A stretch of DNA of 64,000 nucleotides from Ureibacillus galli (GCF_014836845.1 NZ_JACSQA010000005.1:1-64000); one strand, 5' to 3'; counted from the stretch's first letter, positions 26,253-35,256 are shown. Made by a program: numbers and translations. Notes: generated from the letters alone by a model not told the origin.

Positions 26253-26386
26253 ACTTCTACACCACTCTCTCAATTTTTAAAACTAGTAGTTCATCTATTG
26301 TACTAAATTTTTCCCAAAAGCACTATGAATTACGCATACGAAATTTGTAAATGGGGGAAACTAAAGAGAAAAAAAGAGGTGTTCAA

Positions 26387-26839
26387 ATGGTTTATTTAGG
26401 AATTATTACAAGTTTATTTGCTACATTATTACTTACTCTGACATTGAAATTATTATCCTTATTTCATTTTATTAAATGGAGTCCAGTTGGATATACAAAG
26501 AGGTTGGATATTTTAACGGAAAGTCATTGGACCGTTCAATGGCTCATTTTAATGGTTGTTATTTTTTGTATTATTTTAATTTTTTATTTCATTATGCAAT
26601 TTGTCCAAATGGTTCCTCCATTCTTCACTTCTCTGATCATTGGTGCTATTTTTGCCCTTATTTGTGAGTGGATTATTTTTGATTTACCTGCAGAACTTTC
26701 TTCATTTAAAAAATTATCGATTCCATTTATGGTGACACTCATCATTACGGCACGATTTGTTTTTGAGACTGCCATGTTCCATTATCGAGCGGAAAACGAA
26801 CGAAATAAGTTGCCGTATAAAGACACTATGATAAAATAA
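26387..26839 (+). CDS. yqhR: YqhR-like membrane protein
   Basis: About 150 residues with four membrane helices (near residues 1-25, 50-72, 78-100 and 108-128) and a charged cytosolic tail. It lies between yqhQ and aroQ exactly as yqhR does in B. subtilis. AAAGAGGTG (26374-26381) supports ATG 26387. An in-frame ATG at 26351 would add twelve residues (MGETKEKKRGVQ) but has no ribosome site. Function is unknown. Confidence 0.82.
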   Translation: MVYLGIITSLFATLLLTLTLKLLSLFHFIKWSPVGYTKRLDILTESHWTVQWLILMVVIFCIILIFYFIMQFVQMVPPFFTSLIIGAIFALICEWIIFDLPAELSSFKKLSIPFMVTLIITARFVFETAMFHYRAENERNKLPYKDTMIK

Positions 26840-26873
26840 AAGTGGTAATTTCCGTTAAAAGAGGAGAATGTCG

Positions 26874-27302
26874 ATGAAGGTATTAATCTTAAATGGACCG
26901 AATTTAAATCGATTAGGAAAGCGTGAACCGGAGATTTATGGCAGTGAAACATTGGATGATGTTAAACTGAAATGTCAAAATCTTGCGACACAATTCAATG
27001 CCACTATTGATTTTCGGCAATCGAACCATGAAGGGGAATTAATTGATTGGATTCATGAAGCGGAGGACGGAGATGTAGATGGCATTGTGTTTAATCCGGG
27101 AGCTTATACCCATACAAGTATCGCTCTTAGAGATGCAATTGCAGCTGTAAATGTGCCTGTCATTGAAGTGCACATTTCGAATATACATAAACGGGAATCG
27201 TTTCGTCATGAGTCAAAGCTTGCTGCAGAATGTGTTGGTCAAATTTGTGGTCTAGGGACGTTTGGCTATCAATTAGCCCTTAGAAAGTTTCTAGAACAAT
27301 AA
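26874..27302 (+). CDS. aroQ: 3-dehydroquinate dehydratase, type II
   Basis: A 142-residue type II dehydroquinase of the shikimate pathway. The active-site loop is [17 protein letters not shown] with the catalytic Tyr. [33 protein letters not shown] and the Arg in that loop complete the site. ATG 26874 is chosen since GAGGAG is seven bases upstream and would abut ATG 26868. The next gene follows within 17 bp. Confidence 0.96.
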   Translation: MKVLILNGPNLNRLGKREPEIYGSETLDDVKLKCQNLATQFNATIDFRQSNHEGELIDWIHEAEDGDVDGIVFNPGAYTHTSIALRDAIAAVNVPVIEVHISNIHKRESFRHESKLAAECVGQICGLGTFGYQLALRKFLEQ

Positions 27303-27318
27303 GGGGAGGAAAAATGAG

Positions 27319-28380
27319 ATGATAAAATTAGAGAAATTACGTAAAGCATTAGTGGAAGAAAATGTGGATGGTTTACTCATTACGAATGACTACAATCGTC
27401 GTTATATGACGGGTTTTACTGGCAGTACGGGAGTAGCCATTGTGACAAAAGATGATGCAGTTTTTATCACCGACTTCCGTTATACGGAACAAGCAAAAAA
27501 CCAAGTACAAAACTTCAGAATTGTACAACATGACAGTGTTATTTATAAGGAAGTAGCAGCTCAAGTAGAAAAAATGGGTATTAAAACGTTAGGTTTTGAG
27601 AAAGATACGATGACTTACGGGATGTTTGAAACTTATAAATCCCTTATAAACGCTGAATTAATACCTCTTTCTGGGTTAATTGAAAAAATTCGCTTGATTA
27701 AGACTGAACAAGAGATTAATATTATTAAGGTTGCATGTGAAATTGCTGACAATGCTTTTTCCCATATATTAGAATTCATTAAGCCAGGTGTAACTGAGCT
27801 TGAAGTATCGAATGAATTAGAATTTTTCATGCGAAAACAAGGCGCAACTGCATCATCTTTTGACACAATTGTTGCTAGTGGTGTGCGCAGTGCATTACCC
27901 CATGGAGTAGCAACAGAGAAAGTCATTGAAAAGGGTGATTTCGTCACACTTGATTTCGGTGCGATTTATAATGGATACGTTTCAGATATCACACGTACAA
28001 TTTCAGTTGGCCAACCGTCAGAAAAATTAAAAGAAATGTATCAAACGGTCTTAGAATCTCAGCTTCTAGCATTGGAAAAAGTGGGTCCTGGTATGACAGG
28101 TATTCAAGCTGACGCGGTTGCTCGTGATTATTTAACTTCAAAAGGTTATGGTGAGGCATTTGGTCATTCGACTGGCCACGGTATCGGACTCGAAGTACAT
28201 GAAGGCCCTGGTCTTTCATCTCGTTCTGAAACCGTCCTAGAACCAAATATGGTTGTGACAATTGAACCAGGTATTTACTTACCGGGAATTGGCGGCGTTC
28301 GTATTGAAGACGATATTTTAATCACAGAAACAGGTAATGAAAAATTAACCCATTCAACCAAAGATTTAATTATTTTATAA
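27319..28380 (+). CDS. yqhT: Xaa-Pro peptidase, M24 family (YqhT/PapB)
   Basis: A 353-residue creatinase/prolidase-fold aminopeptidase acting on peptides with Pro in second position. The N-terminal domain contains [16 protein letters not shown]. The metal ligands lie in [18 protein letters not shown] (two Asp), [14 protein letters not shown] (His), TIEPGIYLP (Glu) and GGVRIEDD (Glu). Directly upstream of efp, as in B. subtilis. One inferred link is recycling of proline-rich peptides, since EF-P helps ribosomes through polyproline. Confidence 0.93.
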   Translation: MIKLEKLRKALVEENVDGLLITNDYNRRYMTGFTGSTGVAIVTKDDAVFITDFRYTEQAKNQVQNFRIVQHDSVIYKEVAAQVEKMGIKTLGFEKDTMTYGMFETYKSLINAELIPLSGLIEKIRLIKTEQEINIIKVACEIADNAFSHILEFIKPGVTELEVSNELEFFMRKQGATASSFDTIVASGVRSALPHGVATEKVIEKGDFVTLDFGAIYNGYVSDITRTISVGQPSEKLKEMYQTVLESQLLALEKVGPGMTGIQADAVARDYLTSKGYGEAFGHSTGHGIGLEVHEGPGLSSRSETVLEPNMVVTIEPGIYLPGIGGVRIEDDILITETGNEKLTHSTKDLIIL

Positions 28381-28396
28381 TGGAGGAATACAACTC

Positions 28397-28954
28397 ATGA
28401 TTTCAGTTAACGATTTCCGTACTGGTCTTACAATTATGATTGATGGCCAATTATACCGTGTAATGGACTTCCAACACGTTAAACCAGGGAAAGGTGCTGC
28501 TTTCGTACGTTCGAAATTACGTAACTTACGTAATGGTAACGTAACAGAAAAAACTTTCCGTGCGGGTGAAAAAGTCGAAAAAGCACAAATCGATAACCGT
28601 AAAATGCAATATTTATATGCACAAGGTGATTCCCACGTATTCATGGATATGGAATCTTATGAGCAAACAGAATTAGCAAGTGTTCAAATCGAAGAAGAGT
28701 TAAAATATCTTCTTGAAAATATGGAAGTTCACATCCAATCATACCAAGGTGAAATGTTAGGTGTTGAATTACCAAACACTGTAGTATTAGAAGTAAAAGA
28801 AACAGAACCAGGTATTAAAGGTGATACTGCTTCTGGCGGTTCAAAACCAGCTACACTTGAAACAGGTTTAGTTGTTCAAGTTCCTTTCTTCGTTAATGAA
28901 GGAGACAAATTAGTGATTAATACTACTGACGGATCTTACGTATCTCGTGCATAG
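28397..28954 (+). CDS. efp: Translation elongation factor P
   Basis: A 185-residue EF-P, which binds between the P and E sites and relieves ribosome stalling at polyproline. The three beta-barrel domains and the tip loop [14 protein letters not shown] are clear; Lys32 at the tip is the modified residue (5-aminopentanolylated in B. subtilis). The signature region [12 protein letters not shown] is present. The TGGAGGAA site precedes ATG. Two terminators follow. Confidence 0.97.
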   Translation: MISVNDFRTGLTIMIDGQLYRVMDFQHVKPGKGAAFVRSKLRNLRNGNVTEKTFRAGEKVEKAQIDNRKMQYLYAQGDSHVFMDMESYEQTELASVQIEEELKYLLENMEVHIQSYQGEMLGVELPNTVVLEVKETEPGIKGDTASGGSKPATLETGLVVQVPFFVNEGDKLVINTTDGSYVSRA

Positions 28955-28977
28955 TAGAAAACAATAGAATGAAAGTT

Positions 28978-29006
28978 AAAAGCCACTCCTTTATGGATGG
29001 CTTTTT
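28978..29006 (+). terminator. efp terminator 1
   Basis: AAAAGCCA (28978-28985) and TGGCTTTT (28998-29005) form a stem followed by T residues. Confidence 0.75.
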
Positions 29007-29026
29007 CTTCTATAAATTGGAATTTT

Positions 29027-29058
29027 AAAGTCATCTCTTTGAAAGAGATGACTTTTTT
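29027..29058 (+). terminator. efp terminator 2
   Basis: AAAGTCATCTCTTT and its perfect complement (29042-29055) lie one base apart and run into seven T. Tandem terminators isolate the sporulation operon from efp. Confidence 0.75.
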
Positions 29059-29070
29059 TACGATAAAAAG

Positions 29071-29099
29071 GTCTATTTTTTTGAACAAGCTCATATATT
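29071..29099 (+). promoter_or_regulatory. Candidate sigma-E promoter for the spoIIIA operon
   Basis: GTCTATT (29071-29077) and CATATATT (29092-29099) are 14 bases apart. They match the sigma-E consensus KMATATT/CATACANT at five of seven and seven of eight positions. The B. subtilis operon is sigma-E controlled. The leader before the Shine-Dalgarno would be very short. Confidence 0.4.
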
Positions 29100-29122
29100 G
29101 CCTTACACAAGGAGGCGTCGTG

Positions 29123-29329
29123 ATGGAATTACAGGACGTTTTGCGGGTAGCTGGGGTAGGGCTTATTATTGCTTTGCTTCATGTTTTCTTTGAGCAAATC
29201 GGCAAAAAGGAATTTTCGTTCTTTATATTTTTTATCGCATATTTGTATATTACGGCAGAACTAATTCGATTTTTACGGCTTTTCTTTGACGACATACTTA
29301 CATTCTTCCAATGGCTAAATTTAAATTAG
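29123..29329 (+). CDS. spoIIIAC: Stage III sporulation protein AC
   Basis: A 68-residue membrane protein with two helices, beginning MELQDVLRVAGVGLIIALLH and carrying EQIGKKEF between them. This matches SpoIIIAC of the SpoIIIA-SpoIIQ channel that links mother cell and forespore. ATG 29123 follows AAGGAGG. It is the first gene of the cluster here: spoIIIAA and spoIIIAB, which precede it in most sporeformers, are absent. The space back to efp is only terminators and promoter. Confidence 0.88.
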   Translation: MELQDVLRVAGVGLIIALLHVFFEQIGKKEFSFFIFFIAYLYITAELIRFLRLFFDDILTFFQWLNLN

Positions 29330-29337
29330 GGTAATAT

Positions 29338-29715
29338 ATGAAATTTTTAATTTATGCCGTCATCTTAATTTTACTATTAATACTAATTAAAGAAACTTTC
29401 GAAAAACTACACGCAGTAACCGTCATTGTTTTCTTTTTCATCCTACTATATTTCTTACTGTCGGTGCTCGCTATTCCTTTTACAGAGCAGCTCCTTACTT
29501 ATGTGCAATCAGTGCCATATGTACCTCAGCTTGTGTACTCTGCACTTTTTTACCAGATAGGTTTGTTCTTTCAATCCTTATTTGATGAAAAGGAATATGA
29601 AACATTTGGAGAACTTGTCATGTTTTCCATTCGCATCGTACTACTATTTTATTGGACTAGCGAATTTGCAAAAGTATTGTCAGATTTCTCGTCAATTTTA
29701 GAAAAGCTTCAGTAA
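29338..29715 (+). CDS. spoIIIAD: Stage III sporulation protein AD
   Basis: A 125-residue protein with three or four membrane helices: an N-terminal LIYAVILILLLILI, then AVTVIVFFFILLYFLLSVLAIPF, and a C-terminal part ending in a helix. Length and topology suit SpoIIIAD. It lies eight bases after spoIIIAC. Identity relies partly on operon order because the sequence is divergent. Confidence 0.82.
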   Translation: MKFLIYAVILILLLILIKETFEKLHAVTVIVFFFILLYFLLSVLAIPFTEQLLTYVQSVPYVPQLVYSALFYQIGLFFQSLFDEKEYETFGELVMFSIRIVLLFYWTSEFAKVLSDFSSILEKLQ

Positions 29716-29727
29716 GGGGCTTTTATA

Positions 29728-30639
29728 ATGAATGAAATACTAAACATTTTTACAGATCCATTGAAACTCGCTGGACAATCCATCATCTTAGTTTTGATTT
29801 ATACCGTGTTATTTCTTGTGATAGAGGCCTTTGTGCCAAAGTTTAAAAAATGGGGCGATACGTTATTCGTCATCGTACTCGTGCTAACCCTTGGACAAAC
29901 TGTAATGGATGCTTTTTCTACAATGGGAGAAATCGTCAACGTTGCTTCAGACTTCTTTTTAGCCATTACACCGATTTTAACTTCCATTTTAGTCGTTTTA
30001 AATGCGGTATTTTCATTTATCGCCTGGAGTCCTATTGTTCTCTTTATTTTTGAGATGTTAATGCTACTTTGTAAAAAAGTCTTAATTCCTGCGATAACGG
30101 TAGCGCTAATTCTTGATTTCTGTTCAAGATTTATTCAAGAAATTTCGTTTTCAAAGGCTTCAGACTTAATTCGCGGCACCGTAATGACGCTCATTACGGC
30201 ATCGCTATTAGGAATGGTAACCGTACTTTCCTTTACCGGGGTTGCCTTTTTTACAATTGACCAAGCTATAGCGAGTCCAGTAAAAAAGGTAATTGAACAA
30301 ACGATACCAATTGTCGGCTCCCTCATTGTAGAAGGTTTTTCGATCTTCCATAAATATCAATCAACGGCTACAACGGTTGTCGGGTTAGGGGCTATGACTG
30401 CCTTCTGGATTGCTGCTTTTTATCCTGCTGGTAAACTACTAATTCATGCGATGACCTTTAAGTTACTAGCAGCCGTTGTGGAACCCTTTACCGGAAGTAC
30501 GATTAGCGGACTGTTAGATGACGTTGGTAAGTCTCTATTATTACTTTGTGCTGTAGCAATATTACTAGGAATTGCCTTTGTCTTTATTTGGCTCATCTTA
30601 ATCGTCATTATGCAGCTAGGGGTGGGGAAAAGCTTTTGA
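29728..30639 (+). CDS. spoIIIAE: Stage III sporulation protein AE, N-terminally shortened
   Basis: A 303-residue polytopic protein with about seven or eight membrane helices. B. subtilis SpoIIIAE has about 399 residues and starts with a signal sequence and an extracytoplasmic segment of some 90 residues; these are missing here. The conserved helices and the GEPFTG-like VEPFTGSTISGLLDDVGKSL are kept. A normal AAGGGG site stands before ATG 29728, so the short form is probably the true protein. Confidence 0.85.
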   Translation: MNEILNIFTDPLKLAGQSIILVLIYTVLFLVIEAFVPKFKKWGDTLFVIVLVLTLGQTVMDAFSTMGEIVNVASDFFLAITPILTSILVVLNAVFSFIAWSPIVLFIFEMLMLLCKKVLIPAITVALILDFCSRFIQEISFSKASDLIRGTVMTLITASLLGMVTVLSFTGVAFFTIDQAIASPVKKVIEQTIPIVGSLIVEGFSIFHKYQSTATTVVGLGAMTAFWIAAFYPAGKLLIHAMTFKLLAAVVEPFTGSTISGLLDDVGKSLLLLCAVAILLGIAFVFIWLILIVIMQLGVGKSF

Positions 30640-30773
30640 TCAAACTAATAATTATTATTTTAATAGGGAAATGTTTATTACTTTTAGCAGATGAGAAAGA
30701 CGTCATTGTCTACGTAAAACTAGCAACATTATTAATTTTTTTAACAACAGTGTTAGATTTTCTTAAACTATAA
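30636..30773 (+). CDS. Truncated SpoIIIAF-like protein (membrane part only)
   Basis: TTG 30636 overlaps the spoIIIAE stop and opens a 45-residue frame with two membrane helices (LIIIILIGKCLLLLAD and YVKLATLLIFLTTVLDFLKL). This matches the N-terminal two-helix pattern of SpoIIIAF. The roughly 150-residue soluble ring-building domain that should follow is gone, and 188 bp without a long ORF lie before spoIIIAG. It could be a functional stub or a decaying gene. Confidence 0.55.
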   Translation: MIKLIIIILIGKCLLLLADEKDVIVYVKLATLLIFLTTVLDFLKL

Positions 30774-30961
30774 AGCATACAGTTAGGACTAGCTTCATAC
30801 AATGTGTTGAAACGTTAAACTTTGTTCAGTAAAGTGCCTTCAACTAGAGTAAAGGGAATATGAACTTTATAAATTTATTATGAACGATGCTGAACAAAGG
30901 GAAAGCCTCCGGCAATACGCCGAGGCGTATTTGATAGAAAGGAGGCGCTAAAGAACGTGAG
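30774..30961 (+). other. Structured spacer between spoIIIAF remnant and spoIIIAG
   Basis: CTTTGTTCAG (30820-30829) and CTGAACAAAG (30890-30899) are perfect complements. A second hairpin, GCCTCCGGC with GCCGAGGC, lies at 30905-30926, just before the AAAGGAGG at 30938-30944. A 23-codon frame (30880-30951) runs through it. I see no SpoIIIAF domain in any frame. Confidence 0.5.
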
Positions 30962-31375
30962 GTGGAAAAGAAATGGTCAAAACAAAAATTAATCTTTATT
31001 CCGATTGCAGTTCTAGTGTTCATTGCGTACATTTCTGTCACGTTGAATGATCCAAAGGAGGAGCAATATAACTCATCTGAAGAGGAAAGTAAACTTGAGC
31101 AAACCTTAAGTCAGATTAAAGGTGTTGGACAAGTAAAGGTCTATTTTCATTACGATGTCCCATCACCGAATGATTCAAATTCTGATAGTTTGTTAAATGG
31201 GTACCTTAGTTCAAGTGAAAATCAACAGCATGTATCAGGATTGCTCGTTGTATCGGAAGGGGCGTCTAACCCAGCTATTCAAAAGCAACTTTTGGAAACT
31301 ATTAGTCGAGTAATGCAAATGCCTACTCACAGAATTATGATTGTACCGATGGAGAGTAAAGGAGATGAACAATGA
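30962..31375 (+). CDS. spoIIIAG: Stage III sporulation protein AG, short form
   Basis: A 137-residue protein with one membrane helix (about residues 10-24) and a ring-building-motif-like domain including LSQIKGVGQVKVYFHYD and the C-terminal ISRVMQMPTHRIMIVPME. B. subtilis SpoIIIAG has about 229 residues, so the linker and part of the ring domain are reduced. GTG 30962 is the only plausible start, but AAAGGAGG is about 16 bases upstream, further than usual. It overlaps spoIIIAH by ATGA. Confidence 0.78.
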   Translation: MEKKWSKQKLIFIPIAVLVFIAYISVTLNDPKEEQYNSSEEESKLEQTLSQIKGVGQVKVYFHYDVPSPNDSNSDSLLNGYLSSSENQQHVSGLLVVSEGASNPAIQKQLLETISRVMQMPTHRIMIVPMESKGDEQ

Positions 31376-31911
31376 AAGTAAAAAGAAGAACAGTATGGTT
31401 ATTAACGCTACTAAGTTTAGCGGCCGTCATTTCAGTTTATTATGTATTTGAACCAAATCGTGATGTGGATCTGGCGACGATTTTTTCAGATGACGCATTA
31501 AAAGAAACGACATTGACAGGTGTAGACGAAGAAAAAATGACTACAACAACATCAGAAAGTTACTTATTTGAAGAAATGCGAATGGAAAAAAGTAATGAAC
31601 GAGATCAATTAAGAGAACAACTTACACAAAAAATTGCATCTGACGAATATTCGGCAGAAGAGAAAAATGAAGCCTTTAACGAAATGAATGCCCTTATTGA
31701 ACAAGAGTCATCAGAATCTATGCTTGAGATGTTAATTGAATCCCTTGGTTATTCAGATGCTTTAGTACGAGTAGAAGATGATAAAGTTGCTGTAACCGTA
31801 TTATCAGATGAAATTTCGAAACAGCAAGCAAACGAAATTATCTTTACAGTTCGTTCAGAGCTAGAAGATGTAAGCGATGTCCAAGTAAACGTAGAATCAA
31901 ATTACTATTAA
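31372..31911 (+). CDS. spoIIIAH: Stage III sporulation protein AH
   Basis: A 179-residue mother-cell membrane protein that binds SpoIIQ across the intermembrane space. There is one N-terminal helix (WLLTLLSLAAVISVYYVF), a Glu-rich coiled region (residues 60-110) and a C-terminal YscJ/FliF-like ring domain (LIESLGYSDALVRVEDDKVAVTVL and following). It is a little shorter than the B. subtilis protein of about 218 residues. Confidence 0.88.
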   Translation: MKVKRRTVWLLTLLSLAAVISVYYVFEPNRDVDLATIFSDDALKETTLTGVDEEKMTTTTSESYLFEEMRMEKSNERDQLREQLTQKIASDEYSAEEKNEAFNEMNALIEQESSESMLEMLIESLGYSDALVRVEDDKVAVTVLSDEISKQQANEIIFTVRSELEDVSDVQVNVESNYY

Positions 31912-31971
31912 TTGAAAATTTATATAGAAATTATTATTATACGAATAATATTTTTACAAACAGAAATTACG

Positions 31972-32008
31972 CAGTGCGTTCGTTTTCAAGACGAAAGCAC
32001 TGTTTTTT
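31972..32008 (+). terminator. spoIIIA operon terminator
   Basis: CAGTGCGTTCGT (31972-31983) pairs with ACGAAAGCACTG (31991-32002), with one mismatch, followed by six T. Confidence 0.75.
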
Positions 32009-32104
32009 ACGTTATTTCTTTAAAATTGTATTTATGTATTTCAAATTTAGTAAAAAAACTATAAAATAGTAAAGAAGTGAATAAAACATAAGGGGTGTCT
32101 TTAC

Positions 32105-32617
32105 GTGTTTAAAGTACAAGAATTGAGAGAAATTATTAAGTTAGTTGACGGATCATCCATAGACGAGTTCGTTTATGAACATGATGGGGCTAAACTTAAA
32201 TTGAAAAAAAATAACGGAGTTGTAACAGAAGTTGTCACTCCTAAAATTGAAACTACTCCTGTAGTTCAACAAACAGCTCCAGCACCAGTAGCTGTAGAAC
32301 CTGTTGTTGAAACAACAAAGGTTGAAGAAGTAAAAGCGGAGGAAAAAGCAGCACCTGTTAATGTAGATCAATCTTCATTACATAAAATTACTTCGCCAAT
32401 GGTAGGGACATTCTACCAAGCACCTTCACCTGACCAACCACCTTACGTAAAAGTAGGGGATAAAGTTGGAGAAGAAACAATTGTATGTATCGTCGAAGCG
32501 ATGAAATTATTCAATGAAATTGAAGCGGAGATTAAAGGTGAAATCGTTGAAGTACTTGTGAAAGACGGTCAATTAGTTGAATACGGGCAACCACTATTCC
32601 TAGTGAAACCTGAGTAA
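32105..32617 (+). CDS. accB: Acetyl-CoA carboxylase biotin carboxyl carrier protein
   Basis: A 170-residue BCCP carrying biotin for fatty acid synthesis. An N-terminal domain is followed by a Pro/Ala/Val/Glu-rich linker (residues 45-85) and the biotinyl domain. The biotin lysine is Lys134 in [13 protein letters not shown]. Start GTG 32105 has AAGGGGTG upstream. It is in an operon with accC 14 bp downstream; accA and accD are not in the window. Confidence 0.95.
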   Translation: MFKVQELREIIKLVDGSSIDEFVYEHDGAKLKLKKNNGVVTEVVTPKIETTPVVQQTAPAPVAVEPVVETTKVEEVKAEEKAAPVNVDQSSLHKITSPMVGTFYQAPSPDQPPYVKVGDKVGEETIVCIVEAMKLFNEIEAEIKGEIVEVLVKDGQLVEYGQPLFLVKPE

Positions 32618-32631
32618 GGGGTGCTTCTATT

Positions 32632-34011
32632 ATGAAAAAAGTTTTAATTGCAAACCGCGGTGAAATTGCAGTACGTATTATTCGTGCATGTAAAGAACTA
32701 GGTATTGAAACCGTTGCGGTATATTCCGAAGCAGATGCAAATGCACTTCATGTAAAATTAGCAGATGAGGCGTATTGTATCGGACCAAAATTATCAAAAG
32801 ACTCTTATTTAAGCTTCCCAGCAGTACTAGGGGTAGCTCAAAAAACAGGTGTAGATGGCATTCACCCAGGTTACGGTTTTTTAGCGGAAAATGCTGATTT
32901 TGCTGAAGCTTGTGAAAATGCAGGAATTAAGTTTATTGGTCCTTCATCTGATTCGATCAAAATTATGGGAATTAAAGACGTTGCTCGCAGTACGATGGAA
33001 GAAGCGGGAGTACCACTTGTTCCTGGGACAGGCATCGTCCCAGATATTGAAACGGGTAAAAAATGGGCACAAGAAATTGGCTACCCGGTTATTATTAAAG
33101 CGACTGCTGGTGGCGGCGGTAAAGGTATTCGTGTTGCGCGTACGGAAGAAGACCTTGTAAAAGGAATCGAGATTACGCAAAAAGAAGCAGCTGCGGCTTT
33201 CGGTAATCCTGGTGTCTATTTAGAAAAGTTCATTGAATACTTCCGTCACTGCGAAATTCAAGTGTTAGCTGATTCTTTTGGAAATGTTGTCCATTTAGGT
33301 GAGCGGGATTGTACTGTTCAACGCCGTATGCAGAAGCTTGTAGAAGAAGCTCCATCACCTGCATTATCAGAAGAACGTCGTGCTGAAATGGGGGCTGCGG
33401 CTGTTAAAGCTGCACAAGCTTGTAACTATGAAGGTGCGGGTACAATTGAATTTATTTACGATTACCAAGCAGATAAATTTTACTTCATGGAAATGAATAC
33501 GCGTATCCAAGTAGAGCATCCAGTAACAGAAATGATAACGGGTGTTGATTTAGTTCAACAACAATTAAAAATTGCAGCTGGAGAGGCGCTTCCATTTACA
33601 CAAGAAGATATTAAAATCAATGGTTGGGCAATCGAATGCCGTATAAATGCTGAAAATGCGTATAAAAACTTTATGCCTTCAGCAGGTACCGTTGAAACGT
33701 ATATTACACCAGGTGGTTATGGAGTTCGTATTGATTCAGCAGTATATGCTGGATACACAATTCCGCCATACTATGATTCGATGGTTGCTAAATTAATTGT
33801 TCATGCGGATTCTCGAGATGAAGCAATTGCTAAAATGAATCGTGCTTTAAGTGAATTTGAAGTGGCCGGACCTGGTATTCATACAACGATTCCGTTCCAT
33901 CAAGCTTTAATGAACAATGAAGTATTCCAATCTGGAAAATTCAATACGAAGTTCCTTGAGGAAAATGATTTATTAAATACGGCTAAAAAAGAAGAAGTAC
34001 CGAATAAATAA
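32632..34011 (+). CDS. accC: Acetyl-CoA carboxylase biotin carboxylase subunit
   Basis: A 459-residue ATP-grasp enzyme that carboxylates biotin on AccB. The N-terminus is [20 protein letters not shown]. The glycine-rich ATP loop is [10 protein letters not shown], and the metal and catalytic segment is [16 protein letters not shown]. The C-terminal domain is complete, ending ...EEVPNK. The last 90 bases recur about 1.2 kb downstream as a degenerate direct repeat. Confidence 0.97.
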   Translation: MKKVLIANRGEIAVRIIRACKELGIETVAVYSEADANALHVKLADEAYCIGPKLSKDSYLSFPAVLGVAQKTGVDGIHPGYGFLAENADFAEACENAGIKFIGPSSDSIKIMGIKDVARSTMEEAGVPLVPGTGIVPDIETGKKWAQEIGYPVIIKATAGGGGKGIRVARTEEDLVKGIEITQKEAAAAFGNPGVYLEKFIEYFRHCEIQVLADSFGNVVHLGERDCTVQRRMQKLVEEAPSPALSEERRAEMGAAAVKAAQACNYEGAGTIEFIYDYQADKFYFMEMNTRIQVEHPVTEMITGVDLVQQQLKIAAGEALPFTQEDIKINGWAIECRINAENAYKNFMPSAGTVETYITPGGYGVRIDSAVYAGYTIPPYYDSMVAKLIVHADSRDEAIAKMNRALSEFEVAGPGIHTTIPFHQALMNNEVFQSGKFNTKFLEENDLLNTAKKEEVPNK

Positions 34012-34013
34012 AA
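33921..34013 (+). repeat. Direct repeat copy 1 (accC 3' end)
   Basis: This 93-base stretch covers the last codons and stop of accC. It is repeated at 35117-35209, including an identical 26-base block at 33929-33954. Confidence 0.85.
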
Positions 34014-34052
34014 CTGATGAATAGAACGAAATAAAAAATTACGATATGTTTT

Positions 34053-34089
34053 ACCTCCTAACCTAAATTAGGTTAGGGGGTTTATTTTA
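34053..34089 (+). terminator. accBC terminator
   Basis: CCTCCTAACC and GGTTAGGGGG form a stem around TAAATTA (34055-34080) with one wobble pair, then a T-rich tail. Confidence 0.8.
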
Positions 34090-34418
34090 TGGCTAAAAAA
34101 AGACAAAGAATTAATATGCTTGATTTAAAAGATGTTATATAAGAATCGCTTGAAATCGATAAATGAAGTGCTTGAATCTTATCTTATGATGATTGCACTT
34201 CAGTTTTAGTGAATCCTTCACAAATTAAATCAAATATGGAAAGACGAAAAGTTAAGAGATTCTTCCTTGTAGGTTACAGCCATGCAAAAAGTTTTTAATG
34301 ACGGTATTTATTAACCAACCTAGACTAGAAAGACGCCTAGTTGTTGGGCCCGGTTTTTTTATTTTAGTTTGTTAAAATTGAATTAAAAAATTCTAGTGTT
34401 AAACATTGTATTACGAAG
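34090..34418. other. Non-coding stretch in the accessory patch
   Basis: No credible gene. A 17-codon frame (MAKKRQRINMLDLKDVI) begins in the accC terminator's T-rich tail and stops at once. A GAAGTGC/GCACTTC hairpin is near 34161-34203, and a CCAAC...GTTGG hairpin with a T run ends near 34363. It looks like residual sequence left by rearrangement. Confidence 0.4.
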
Positions 34419-34964
34419 CTATTGATAATTCTTGTCCAGTTGTTTGAATTTATTGATTATCCATCTAAGTACCGTAGCGATGAGAAAATAAGGGACCAAT
34501 GAATAGATATGTTTCCATTGAATGGGTTCATATACCTTTAACCACACCAATATCGATTCCAAAGGAAATGCGAATATAAATGCATTGATTGCAGCGGCAA
34601 TTAGAAAGGTTTTCCATGTTTTAAAATACTGATAAATCACCATATAAATAATAGGCATTTGTAGTCTGTGTATTTCAAAAGGTAAATGCATAGGTGTTAT
34701 TGTAATTGGGTAATGCCAAAAATCTAACCAAACTCCTAATACGTCTGCGTATATGGCTACTGTCCCGACAAAAAATCCATAGGTGATAATCTCGAATATT
34801 CTTTTTTTATCTAAAATAATAATCCATACAATAAATATACCAATAGATGTAATTAAAAGAATCCACCAACTCAAAGTATATACGTTTTCACTTAACCAAT
34901 ACTCTGTTTTTGTATGTCTATACTGTTCTGTTATTTCAAGAACGTCCTGCCAGGTTGGTTGCAT
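34419..34964 (-). CDS. CBO0543-family integral membrane protein
   Basis: A 181-residue protein with five or six membrane helices. Typical features are the N-terminal YWLSENVYTLSWWILLI, then DKKRIFEIITYGFFVG, the central DVLGVWLDFWHYPI and the MPIIYMVIYQYF segment. These match the CBO0543 family found across sporeformers. Function is unknown. It lies alone, on the opposite strand to its neighbours, between two copies of the accC 3' end, which suggests late insertion. A ribosome site AGGAGG precedes it. Confidence 0.75.
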   Translation of the reverse strand: MQPTWQDVLEITEQYRHTKTEYWLSENVYTLSWWILLITSIGIFIVWIIILDKKRIFEIITYGFFVGTVAIYADVLGVWLDFWHYPITITPMHLPFEIHRLQMPIIYMVIYQYFKTWKTFLIAAAINAFIFAFPLESILVWLKVYEPIQWKHIYSLVPYFLIATVLRWIINKFKQLDKNYQ

Positions 34965-35116
34965 TTCAATCCTCCTAACCTATATGTAATACCCAATTAT
35001 TATATTGAATGCTTTGCTGCCTACGTATGTATGATGGTTGTAGAAAATCATCAATAACCAATCAGTGAGTATCCTAAATTCCATCTTGATCCATGCTGAA
35101 TAAAGTCTATATTTAA

Positions 35117-35209
35117 AGTATTTGGAATCTGGAAAATTCAATACGAAGTTCTTAAAGGAAAATGATTATTAAATGCGGCAAAAAAAGAAGAAGTACCGTA
35201 TAAATAAAA
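35117..35209 (+). pseudogene. Degenerate duplicate of the accC 3' end
   Basis: Aligns along its whole length to 33921-34013. It has two single-base deletions and a few substitutions after an identical 26-base block, and it retains the TAA stop. The deletions shift the frame and there is no start, so it is non-functional. Confidence 0.85.
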
Positions 35210-35217
35210 TGTTCATT

Positions 35218-35256
35218 AAAAATGACGATCTCCTAAATTGAGGTAGTCATTTTTTT
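35218..35256 (+). terminator. Hairpin after the accC remnant
   Basis: AAAAATGAC (35218-35226) pairs with GTCATTTTT (35246-35254), T run included. It may be a relic of the duplicated region's terminator. Confidence 0.55.

Noticed and set aside
30880-30951. 23-codon ORF before spoIIIAG as a SpoIIIAF fragment or leader peptide
   Set aside because: No preceding Shine-Dalgarno of quality and no match to SpoIIIAF; more likely a chance frame in a structured spacer.
34089-34142. Short frame MAKKRQRINMLDLKDVI after accC as a small protein or recombinase remnant
   Set aside because: Only 17 codons, starting in the T-rich tail of a terminator; not enough to support a gene or a named relic.
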